Below, in pieces: positions 1 through 5,528 of a stretch of 8,417 nucleotides of DNA. The DNA comes from Actinomycetes bacterium (GTDB lineage: Bacteria; Actinomycetota; Acidimicrobiia; Acidimicrobiales; Acidimicrobiaceae): the NCBI GenBank assembly GCA_021819025.1, contig JAKASN010000055.1, positions 1-8,417 on the forward strand. The letters run 5' to 3'. The notes beneath the pieces are model-generated. The model was given only the letters and a program-made list of their open reading frames with translations, had not been told where the DNA came from and made no database searches. Both the position numbers and the translations under genes were made by a program. Position 1 is the stretch's first letter; every line of letters starts with the position of its first letter.

Positions 1-195
1 TTCATCAACCATTTCGTCGCGCCGAATAAGGTCTCGCGCGATGCGATGGTCACCCGAGAGGAGAGCCTCAGTGGCGCCGCTGAGAGATCCTCCCACGAGA
101 CCAAAGAGTTGTATCACCAACTTCTCGATGGAGTGGAACTCCTCGGTAGCGAGAAACTTAGCGAAGCTCCATTCTCTCTCTGAGGAATCAACCAT
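1..195 (-). CDS. PhoU-like protein, N-terminal part (runs off the left edge)
   Basis: The minus strand is open from an ATG at 195-193 to the window edge, giving 65 codons without a stop. Residues 20-65 have the helical pattern of the first PhoU repeat: FHSIEKLVIQL, then LVGGSLSGATEALLSGD, then IARDLIRRDEMVDE, where the family has an acidic, paired-helix 'D.E.D' ending. PhoU proteins are helical bundles that bind metal clusters and modulate phosphate uptake and PhoR signalling; stand-alone PhoU-domain proteins also exist. The ATG has a GGAAGG ribosome site 7 bases upstream, and the frame is closed by a TAG at about 301-303, so a TTG five codons upstream is the only nearby alternative. About 18 residues precede the first helix, longer than in classical PhoU. 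It lies downstream of the thioredoxin-fold gene on the same strand, across 166 bp. The family call rests on pattern only, because three quarters of the protein is outside the window. Confidence 0.68.
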   Translation of the reverse strand, partial: MVDSSEREWSFAKFLATEEFHSIEKLVIQLFGLVGGSLSGATEALLSGDHRIARDLIRRDEMVDE

Positions 196-361
196 GCCAA
201 GCCCTTCCAAGTTTGAACTACATCTCCAGATGCGACTCCGGAGTTCCCGAGTCAGTTTCGCCTCGTAGATCTGCGCAGTTTGCCGACATATAGCCTACGT
301 CAGGTGATCCTGCACCGTTCGTTAGGCGAGTGCTTTGGCTGATAACGACACCCACAGGGGC

Positions 362-988
362 TTATTCGAACGATGGTGCTTTGCGAATTGCTCGTTTGAG
401 TTCGTAAAAGTCACTTCTCGATGCAAAAGTGCGATATGCGCCATAGAGTTCTAGCGCGTCAGCGCCTCGAGGAATTGAGCTCATTACTGGACCGAAGAGT
501 GACGGCCCTTCGGGTGGATTAAAAGTAATGATCGGGGTCCCGACCTCGCGTCCAGTACGCGAGAGCGCCATTTCCGTTTCTGCGCTGATCACCGGATCCC
601 AACTTTGATCGTCGAAGGCCCCAAGGAGGGATGTTTCTAGGCCAGCTTGCAAAACGATATCGGCAATGGACTCGCCGGAGACGAGTTCACGGCTGCGACC
701 CCTGGTGTGGATCTTCCCGATTGCGGTGTAAAAAGTCTCTACCGCCTCGTTGCCGCCTCGATGGCGAGCCATGGCGGCGACGCGAAGCATGGAATGGCCG
801 AAGCCATGTATTTGGGTGTACTCGCTGGGAAATTCCAGTTCATAGTTGCGCCCAGCGTTCACCACCTTGAGGGATATAAACCTCCAGTTGACATTGAGTA
901 CACCTTGGTCCTTGAGTCCCATGACCCATCGCGATGTCACCCAAGCCCATGGGCAGATGGGATCAAAGAAAAAGTCAATATTGTCCAA
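362..988 (-). CDS. DsbA-fold oxidoreductase, mycothiol-dependent Rv2466c-like family, CPWA active site
   Basis: This 208-residue protein is of DsbA/2-hydroxychromene isomerase fold type. It starts with a beta strand and FDPICPWAWVTSRW (residues 8-21), the signature of the actinobacterial family that includes Rv2466c of M. tuberculosis, a mycothiol-dependent reductase. The cis-proline loop is VGTP (149-152), and FGPVMSSIPRG (166-175) followed by a C-terminal FYELKR helix also match the family. Rv2466c has a CPWC site; here the second cysteine is alanine (C12-P13-W14-A15) and C12 is the only cysteine, so the protein would act as a monothiol enzyme, perhaps through a mixed disulfide with mycothiol. 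There is no signal peptide, so it should be cytoplasmic. The start is TTG at 988-986 with AAAGG 6 bases upstream, and an in-frame TAA lies just before the ribosome site (1000-998), so no longer start exists. The physiological substrate is unknown. Confidence 0.85.
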   Translation of the reverse strand: MDNIDFFFDPICPWAWVTSRWVMGLKDQGVLNVNWRFISLKVVNAGRNYELEFPSEYTQIHGFGHSMLRVAAMARHRGGNEAVETFYTAIGKIHTRGRSRELVSGESIADIVLQAGLETSLLGAFDDQSWDPVISAETEMALSRTGREVGTPIITFNPPEGPSLFGPVMSSIPRGADALELYGAYRTFASRSDFYELKRAIRKAPSFE

Positions 989-1218
989 AATACACCTTTA
1001 GCTAAAACGAAATACCTGCCGACTTATCCATTCAACCCATTGCGGGTTGCGAATCTTCCTCAGAGGCGCCCAGACCAGAGAACCTTAGGCACAAAAATGC
1101 CATGATAGTTGCGCGCCATGGCGCGGCAGACGAATCTCTTCGTGGTAACCAGGTGTGAGTCGTCGGGATTGAGGCGATGGAGCGATCCGTGGCGCCAAGA
1201 ATGGCTTTGACTACTCGC

Positions 1219-1232
1219 ACCGGCTAGCCGGT
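1219..1232. repeat. 14-bp perfect palindrome inside the glycosyltransferase remnant
   Basis: ACCGGCTAGCCGGT is self-complementary over all 14 bases. It lies between remnant blocks 4 and 5, where the ancestral coding sequence is least recognisable. Four T residues overlap and follow its right end on the plus strand, but with no loop it is a poor intrinsic terminator. It may be chance, a protein site, or a scar of the events that broke the gene. Confidence 0.5.
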
Positions 1233-1242
1233 TTTGCACTGT

Positions 1243-1258
1243 TAAATGATTAAATGAT
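1243..1258. repeat. 8-bp tandem duplication (TAAATGAT x2)
   Basis: TAAATGAT occurs twice head to tail, without interruption, within the glycosyltransferase remnant. A gain of 8 bp changes the reading frame, so a slippage duplication here is a plausible frameshift. It falls in the gap between the last block in one frame (ending about 1267) and the next block in another frame (from about 1214). Confidence 0.7.
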
Positions 1259-1995
1259 CTCGGGTGCCATTGCGTTGTCAAGGGGATTAGCGGTGTCGCA
1301 AAGCCCACAGCTTCTAGCCTCGCCGAGCGGATGACTCCTCGCAGGGTGGCGAAATGAACAATGGCGCATGCATGGGCGAGAAGCTCTGTTGTGGTGTTCC
1401 CCCCGATTTCGCCAACGAAGCGAACCTCGGGGCAGAGGTGCGGGCTGATAGGAGATTCGAAAACGGTAAATTCGTAGTGGTTCTCAACACTGCGCGGCAA
1501 TGATCAAGGTGATCTCGGATGGCTTTGCGGGATTCAATTACCCTAAGCACTCCCTTTGAGGATTTAGCTACCCCAGAAAGGGCAAACGATCTCTGCTCGG
1601 GTACTTAGCAGGCAAGGAGCCATTGATGTCGATGCGGTGATAAATTACCGAATGTGGCGTGACGTTTGTGGGGAGGCCAGCTGGGCGTCTTGAAATCGCG
1701 AAGAGGGCGACTTGATGCGAGATGTGACGATAGGCCGTGGCATGTTGAACGGCGAAGCTGCGACGCGCCGTGGCGGACCTCGGAGTGTCGCTGGAAAATC
1801 TCAGCACGGCTCCGAGCCGACCACGAGCACCGATCGCATCGAGGGATTGCACAACAACAAGCAGCTCAGCACAGTGCTGAGGCGTTCTAGCTCGATGATC
1901 GCCGATCCCAGCTCGAATCTCATTGGGGTGGGGAGCATCAATCTTGGGTAACTTCTTATGTTGTTCGGGTGATGCTCCTCTGAGAGGGCCGATCT

Positions 1996-2913
1996 CTAGC
2001 TGGGGATGCGCCCTGACATGTCAGCGTTTTTGGCGGCTTTGGCGACAAGGTCCGGAATGACCCCAGAGAGTTCTTCCACGCTCCAGCGATCATTTTTGTC
2101 GACACTCGGACCGGCGTGCCAGCCTTCTGCAACGTCGATATGCCCACCAACGATATCAAAGACCCTGCCGGTGATCCCTCGCGATTCCCCCGATGCCAGC
2201 CACACAACCAGCGGTGAGACATTCTCTGGAGCAAAGGCGTCGAACGCTTCGGGGCTCTTTTCGACCATGCTATCGAAGCCGAGATTCGCCGTCATTCTCG
2301 TCAGCGCAGCCGGGGCGATTGCGTTGACGGTAACGCCATAACGCGCGAGTTCTTGAGAAGTGATCACCGTGAAAGCCGCGATCCCTGCCTTGGCGGCACC
2401 GTAGTTGGTCTGTCCGATATTGCCGAAGATGCCACTCGCCGAAGCGGTGTTGATGATTCGGGCATCGTTCTCGAGACCCTCTTTGGAGCGCTCCCGCCAA
2501 TAGCTCGCAGCCCAGCGTGTCGGAGCAAAGGTGCCTCGTAGGTGGACTCTTATCACGGCATCCCACTCGGCATCGGTCATGTTGATGAGCATGCGGTCGC
2601 GGAGAATGCCAGCGTTATTGACCAGCACGTCGAGACCGCCAAAGGTCTCCACTGCGGAGTTTATGAGACGCTGTGCTCCCTCCCAGTCCGAAACGTCGTC
2701 GCCATTTGCCACCGCGGAACCTCCCATGGCGCGGATTTCGTCGACAACTTCGCCTGCGGGACCTGTCGATGAACCAGATCCGTCGACTTCGGCGCCGATG
2801 TCGTTGACGACCACTTTCGCACCTTGACGCGCAAACTCCAAAGCGTGGGACTTTCCGATTCCTCGACCGGCGCCAGTTACAATTACTACTCTGCCATCGC
2901 AAATTCCAGCCAC
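1996..2913 (-). CDS. SDR family oxidoreductase, (3R)-hydroxyacyl-CoA / 17-beta-hydroxysteroid dehydrogenase type 4-like
   Basis: A classical short-chain dehydrogenase of 305 residues. From the GTG start it has the cofactor motif TGAGRGIG (13-20), VVVNDIG (34-40), the GDD..DW segment (71-77), NNAG (99-102), catalytic Ser158 and YGAAK (Tyr171, Lys175), then the NAIAP loop. The insert after VVVND (an acidic and Gly/Ser-rich stretch followed by VVDEI) and VHLRGTF (His where most SDRs have the catalytic Asn) are typical of the group related to the dehydrogenase domain of peroxisomal multifunctional enzyme 2. The likely reaction is NAD(P)-dependent oxidation of a 3-hydroxyacyl-CoA or a hydroxysteroid-like substrate; the exact substrate cannot be read. 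The GTG is chosen over an ATG 17 codons upstream because AAGGAGGA sits 7 bases before it and similarity begins right after it. It follows lysR on the same strand after 183 bp containing an inverted repeat, so it may have its own promoter. Confidence 0.9.
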   Translation of the reverse strand: MAGICDGRVVIVTGAGRGIGKSHALEFARQGAKVVVNDIGAEVDGSGSSTGPAGEVVDEIRAMGGSAVANGDDVSDWEGAQRLINSAVETFGGLDVLVNNAGILRDRMLINMTDAEWDAVIRVHLRGTFAPTRWAASYWRERSKEGLENDARIINTASASGIFGNIGQTNYGAAKAGIAAFTVITSQELARYGVTVNAIAPAALTRMTANLGFDSMVEKSPEAFDAFAPENVSPLVVWLASGESRGITGRVFDIVGGHIDVAEGWHAGPSVDKNDRWSVEELSGVIPDLVAKAAKNADMSGRIPS

Positions 2914-2920
2914 GTTGCGC

Positions 2921-2928
2921 TCCTCCTT
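2921..2928 (-). promoter_or_regulatory. Strong ribosome binding site fixing the SDR start
   Basis: On the minus strand AAGGAGGA lies 7 bases upstream of the GTG at 2913-2911. This near-perfect Shine-Dalgarno sequence is the strongest in the window and decides the GTG over the upstream ATG at 2964, which has none. Confidence 0.88.
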
Positions 2929-2967
2929 ATTATGGGTACCCTTGGCGGGCCACTCGTAGCCCATTTG

Positions 2968-2987
2968 TTGTTACCGAATAGTAACAA
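2968..2987. promoter_or_regulatory. Inverted repeat TTGTTAC-N6-GTAACAA upstream of the SDR gene (candidate operator)
   Basis: Two perfect 7-bp arms are separated by 6 bases in the AT-rich stretch 55-74 bp before the SDR start. The size and symmetry fit a dimeric repressor or activator site. It lacks the T-tract and GC-rich stem of a terminator. The ligand regulator is not known; the adjacent LysR protein or an unlinked TetR-type regulator are both possible. No convincing -35/-10 pair could be assigned around it. Confidence 0.5.
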
Positions 2988-3096
2988 TATTATTTGTCAG
3001 TGGCAAAACCTTGTCCCAATCATCATGGTTACCTTGTATTCTCCACAGCAAGGAGATCTTCCGCCCGGGATCGCTTTAGTTGGGCGTTGGCGAGAC

Positions 3097-4029
3097 TCAG
3101 GGGAGAAGCGGTCGAATCCCCGCCGGATAGCGCTGCTTCATCTGGGGGTTTGAAGCGCTGAAAAAGTCGTCTACCAACGCTAGGACCGCTTTTGCCGCAG
3201 CAGAGTGCTGCATTTTTTTGCGTCGTGCCACCCCCACTCGTCGCGGCGGAAGCCCCTCAATTTTTACAACGCCAAAGCGGTCGATGAGGAATTCGGGGAT
3301 TGCCGAGGAAGGCGCGATGGTGGGAGCGAATCCGTCGAAGGCCATGGAAGCCAAGAGGCGGATGCCATCTATTTCTGCCTTAGGCGTCAGCACAATACCG
3401 GCCTGTGCCGCGATTAGTTCTACTTGGTCGCGAAATTGCGTACCGCGAGGGGGGAGCAGGATGGGCTCCGAGTCAAGGTCCACCAATGTTATTGACTCGC
3501 GATTGGCGAGATGGTGGTCCTTGGTGGTGATCAATACCAAGGACTCTTCGAAGATGGCGCGAAAGATGAGTTCGTCGGTATTGGTAGGCCTGGTCATGAT
3601 GGCGAACTCGAAGGCATTGGAGTGCACGCGAGCTTCAAGGGCCGAGGTGGTACCTTCAGCTATCTCCAGATCAAGGTTGGGATGGCGCACTCCAAGTTCT
3701 TCGAGCAGGACCGGGACGAACCACCTTGCTACGGTACCAATCATTCCCACTCGGACCCGACCTCGTACGTCGTTTTTGAGTGCGGAGATATCAGAGTCGA
3801 TGGCCTCTAGCTCCGAGAGGAGCCGACGCGCGCGGATTGCCACCGCGGCTCCCTCTTGGGTGAGCGCTCCGGTGCGACGGTCGACGAGGACGGCCGAAAC
3901 CGCCTCCTCCAGCCGCGCAAGGTGTGCCGATACATTCGATTGCACGGTATTCATCGAGGCAGCAGCTTGGGAGAACGACTTGAAATCTTCGATGGCGAGC
4001 AAGGTTCGTAGTTGCCGGAGTTCTATCAT
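3097..4029 (-). CDS. LysR-family transcriptional regulator
   Basis: This 310-residue protein has the usual LysR length and layout. Residues 1-60 form the winged helix-turn-helix, with the recognition segment SFSQAAASMNTVQSNVSAHLARLEE (18-42) and the wing TGALTQEG (53-60). A linker helix (about 65-90) leads to a periplasmic-binding-protein-like effector domain beginning RVRVGMIGTVARWFVPVLL (91-109). The start is ATG at 4029-4027. No Shine-Dalgarno sequence precedes it, but a TAGAAT -10 box ends 8 bases upstream, so the mRNA is probably leaderless. A perfect ATC-N9-GAT palindrome covers the start codon, suggesting autoregulation. The effector is unknown. The SDR gene downstream on the same strand and the divergent murT operon are the natural candidate targets; the family often controls a neighbouring gene. 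Confidence 0.92.
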   Translation of the reverse strand: MIELRQLRTLLAIEDFKSFSQAAASMNTVQSNVSAHLARLEEAVSAVLVDRRTGALTQEGAAVAIRARRLLSELEAIDSDISALKNDVRGRVRVGMIGTVARWFVPVLLEELGVRHPNLDLEIAEGTTSALEARVHSNAFEFAIMTRPTNTDELIFRAIFEESLVLITTKDHHLANRESITLVDLDSEPILLPPRGTQFRDQVELIAAQAGIVLTPKAEIDGIRLLASMAFDGFAPTIAPSSAIPEFLIDRFGVVKIEGLPPRRVGVARRKKMQHSAAAKAVLALVDDFFSASNPQMKQRYPAGIRPLLP

Positions 4030-4039
4030 AAAATATGAT
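4012..4039 (+). promoter_or_regulatory. Possible plus-strand promoter TTGCCG-N16-TATGAT
   Basis: A -35-like TTGCCG at 4012-4017 and a good -10 box TATGAT at 4034-4039 are spaced by 16 bases. Transcription would begin near 4046 and run away from lysR toward the terminator at 4136-4171 and then murT. The -35 lies inside the first codons of lysR on the other strand, so the two promoters would be face to back and mutually exclusive. Confidence 0.45.
4025..4039. promoter_or_regulatory. 15-bp perfect palindrome ATCATA-AAA-TATGAT, LysR-type ATC-N9-GAT box
   Basis: The arms ATCATA and TATGAT are exact complements around a 3-base centre. The sequence fits the T-N11-A / ATC-N9-GAT pattern known for LysR-type recognition sites. 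It spans the lysR ATG (4029-4027), contains the plus-strand -10 box and overlaps the lysR -10 box, so a bound dimer would block both directions. Assignment to this LysR protein is inferred from position. Confidence 0.6.
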
Positions 4040-4043
4040 TCTA
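4038..4043 (-). promoter_or_regulatory. lysR -10 box (TAGAAT) for a leaderless transcript
   Basis: Read on the minus strand, TAGAAT ends 8 bases before the A of the lysR ATG, the normal distance from a -10 box to the transcription start. The mRNA would thus begin at or within a base or two of the start codon. No clear -35 box is seen. Leaderless genes are common in actinobacteria. Confidence 0.45.
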
Positions 4044-4070
4044 ACTATCGCATGGTACGCAAACATAGAT

Positions 4071-4136
4071 ATGGGCAAAGCAATTATGGTGTTTATCAGC
4101 AAGGTAATGGATCCCCCCTCCAACTTGCAGATTTGA
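4071..4136 (+). CDS. Possible 21-residue leader peptide before the terminator
   Basis: ATG at 4071 opens a 21-codon frame beginning MGKAIMVFISK and ending ...SNLQI, whose TGA (4134-4136) touches the base of the terminator stem at 4136. If the plus-strand promoter at 4012-4039 is real, the ORF would begin about 25 bases into the RNA. There is no convincing Shine-Dalgarno sequence and no run of one amino acid's codons as in classical attenuators. It may simply be chance; the coincidence of its stop with the terminator is the only argument for it. Confidence 0.2.
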   Translation: MGKAIMVFISKVMDPPSNLQI

Positions 4137-4171
4137 AAGAAGCCGGCTCCCCCCGCCGGCTTCTTTTATTT
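4136..4171 (+). terminator. Strong intrinsic terminator between lysR and murT
   Basis: The 12-bp perfect stem AAAGAAGCCGGC / GCCGGCTTCTTT has a 7-base loop (TCCCCCC) and runs into TTTTATTT on the plus strand. The A-rich left side gives a weaker T-tract on the minus strand, so it may work both ways. No ordinary plus-strand gene lies upstream in the window. It must therefore end antisense transcription from the lysR region, end a short RNA starting near 4046, attenuate murT, or stop minus-strand transcripts entering lysR's promoter from the right. Confidence 0.9.
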
Positions 4172-4212
4172 AATCCTCCTCCTGGCGCGGACAGCGTACC
4201 TCGGGAATCCGA

Positions 4213-4268
4213 TTGACTCCTTCGCACTAGGCTGAAGATGACAAAGCCCAGGATAAGGACTCAAACTC
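4213..4268 (+). promoter_or_regulatory. murT upstream region: possible -35 TTGACT and ribosome site AAGGA
   Basis: Between the terminator and murT, TTGACT (4213-4218) resembles a -35 box, but no good -10 hexamer lies 16-18 bases beyond it; TAGGCT (about 4230) is too close. The promoter is therefore uncertain. AAGGA at 4255-4259 lies 9 bases before the TTG start of murT and is a believable ribosome site. Confidence 0.35.
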
Positions 4269-5528
4269 TTGGAGATTTCCCATCTACGTTTGCGCGCAGC
4301 GCTCCGACTTGCCCAAGGCGCAGGGTTTCTTTCCCGGCGCGCAGGGCGCGGATCTGGTATCGCAATTTCGGGCCGCATCCTCACTGCATTAGCGCCGGAC
4401 TCCTTGGCTGATCTCTCTGGGGGACTCGAATGTGTTTTGATCAGCGCGACAAACGGGAAAACCACTACCACCGCAATGTGTAATGCGGTCTTGGCCTCCC
4501 GGTATCGCACCGTGAGCAACTCTCTGGGCAACAACATGACCGGTGGATTGGTCGAGGCGCTTTCGCGGCGCGGCAACGCTGACCATGCGGTACTGGAGGT
4601 AGACGAGTCACATCTTGGCCTGGCGATCCAGGCAACGGCGCCAGTGGCAGTGGTGTTGATGAATCTCTCACGCGATCAGCTCGACCGGGTTTCCGAAGTT
4701 CGCGCGGTAGCTGCGCGTTGGCTCGCTGCCCTTGCCGATGCTCCCAATGTCAAGGTGATCGCCAACGTCTCGGACCCGTTGGTGTATTTCGCGGTGGCGG
4801 GTCACGAATTGCTCGTGAGTGTGGACTTGGGAAGCCCCTGGAGCCTCGATGCTTCGGTGTGTCCGAGATGCGATGCTCCCCTGGAGTACTCACCTGACTC
4901 TCGCTACCATTGTTCAGTGTGCGCCTTTGCAATGCCCGAATGTGAATATCGCCTCGAGGGTGGCATGGTGAAGTTCCGAGACAACCCGGTGGTGAAAATC
5001 GAGTCCTCGCTGCCTGGAGACTTCAATCTCAGAAACGCCGCCATCGCTGCGGTGCTTGGGGTTGAGATGGGTGTGTCCCCCGCCGAGATTGCTGAGGCGT
5101 TGGCAAGCGTTGCCTCGGTTGCGGGCCGCTACGAGACCTTGAAGATTGCCAACCATGATGTCATGCTGCTCATGGCCAAGAATCCCGCCGGCTGGCAGGC
5201 GACAATCGCCATGCTTGGAGGTGATTCGCGCGACCTGGTGTTGGCGATAAATGCCGAAATTGCTGATGGCAAGGATACCTCCTGGCTCTATGACGTGGAC
5301 TTTTCTCCCCTAGCTAATCGGCGCGTTGTGGTTACCGGGAGCCGTCGCTCGGACCTTGCGACGCGTCTGTTCTATGATGGGGTTCCCCATGCCGTTGTGG
5401 TGGACCCGATAGCGGCAATCGCATCGCTCGATACGCCAGAAGTGGTATTCGTAGGCAACTACACCGCGTTTCAGGGCCTGAGACGTTCGTTGGCCTCGCG
5501 GGATCCCGGTCTCGAGGTGGCAACTTGA
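4269..5528 (+). CDS. murT: Lipid II isoglutaminyl synthase, ATP-dependent subunit MurT
   Basis: MurT is the Mur-ligase-like subunit of the MurT-GatD complex. It activates the alpha-carboxyl of D-glutamate in the lipid II stem with ATP so that ammonia from GatD gives D-isoglutamine, a reaction at the cytoplasmic membrane. The 419 residues show the N-terminal RRAGRGSG segment, the P-loop TNGKTTTT (61-68), SNSLGNNMTGG (83-93), the Mur central domain with E110 and D112, and an inserted zinc ribbon with Cys198/Cys201 and Cys215/Cys218 that distinguishes MurT from MurE/MurF. The C-terminal DUF1727 domain contains DTSWLYDVDF with D336, matching the catalytic Asp described in MurT. Length is normal. 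The start is TTG with AAGGA 9 bases upstream; an in-frame TAA at 4254-4256 excludes a longer form, though a second TTG at 4290 is possible. Its last codons overlap gatD by 4 bases. Confidence 0.96.
   Translation: MEISHLRLRAALRLAQGAGFLSRRAGRGSGIAISGRILTALAPDSLADLSGGLECVLISATNGKTTTTAMCNAVLASRYRTVSNSLGNNMTGGLVEALSRRGNADHAVLEVDESHLGLAIQATAPVAVVLMNLSRDQLDRVSEVRAVAARWLAALADAPNVKVIANVSDPLVYFAVAGHELLVSVDLGSPWSLDASVCPRCDAPLEYSPDSRYHCSVCAFAMPECEYRLEGGMVKFRDNPVVKIESSLPGDFNLRNAAIAAVLGVEMGVSPAEIAEALASVASVAGRYETLKIANHDVMLLMAKNPAGWQATIAMLGGDSRDLVLAINAEIADGKDTSWLYDVDFSPLANRRVVVTGSRRSDLATRLFYDGVPHAVVVDPIAAIASLDTPEVVFVGNYTAFQGLRRSLASRDPGLEVAT

Larger units (their letters stand above)
1060..1852 (-). pseudogene. 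Decayed family-4 glycosyltransferase (GT4), several frameshifts
   Basis: No intact ORF fills this kilobase, but GT4 sequence blocks lie in the correct order and spacing on the minus strand, spread over three frames. Block 1 (about 1726-1571) reads HISHQVALFAISRR, then GLPTNV, VIYHRIDI and RLPFLG, as in the interdomain region. Block 2 (about 1574-1509, new frame) reads GVAKSSKGVLRVIESRKAI, the 'GR..KG...AI.A' segment. Block 3 (1513-1490, third frame) reads ITLIIAAQ. Block 4 (about 1488-1267) reads YEFTVFESPISPHL, VRFVGEIGG, TELLAHACAIVHF and RLEAVGFATPLI, the nucleotide-sugar binding part. Block 5 (about 1214-1170) reads VVKAILGATDRSIAS. Block 6 (1140-1093) reads KRFVCRAMARNYHGIF, the C-terminal helix. 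At least four frame changes and an in-frame TAG at 1568-1570 separate them. The first Glu of the EX7E motif is not in frame with the second. The N-terminal domain is shortened and unrecognisable beyond about 1730-1950. No function is expected. Confidence 0.66.

Noticed and set aside
41..268. 75-codon plus-strand ORF at the left edge
   Set aside because: It is antisense to the PhoU-like frame, has no ribosome site and no recognisable product.
1033..1049. Hairpin CAACCC-ATTGC-GGGTTG between the remnant and the oxidoreductase gene
   Set aside because: The stem is only 6 bp and no T-tract follows on either strand, so a terminator call is not supported.
1666..1951. Two overlapping plus-strand ORFs (1666-1890, 1712-1951) over the glycosyltransferase remnant
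   Set aside because: Low-complexity basic proteins without a family pattern; the minus strand of the same bases shows GT4 blocks.
2914..2964. ATG start for the SDR 17 codons upstream of the GTG
   Set aside because: It has no ribosome site, the added residues do not resemble an SDR N-terminus, and AAGGAGGA lies between it and the GTG at the ideal distance.
3218..4216. 332-codon plus-strand ORF opposite lysR
   Set aside because: It is antisense to an unmistakable LysR gene, its protein is rich in Ser/Arg with no family pattern, and the long frame is explained by the codon bias of lysR.
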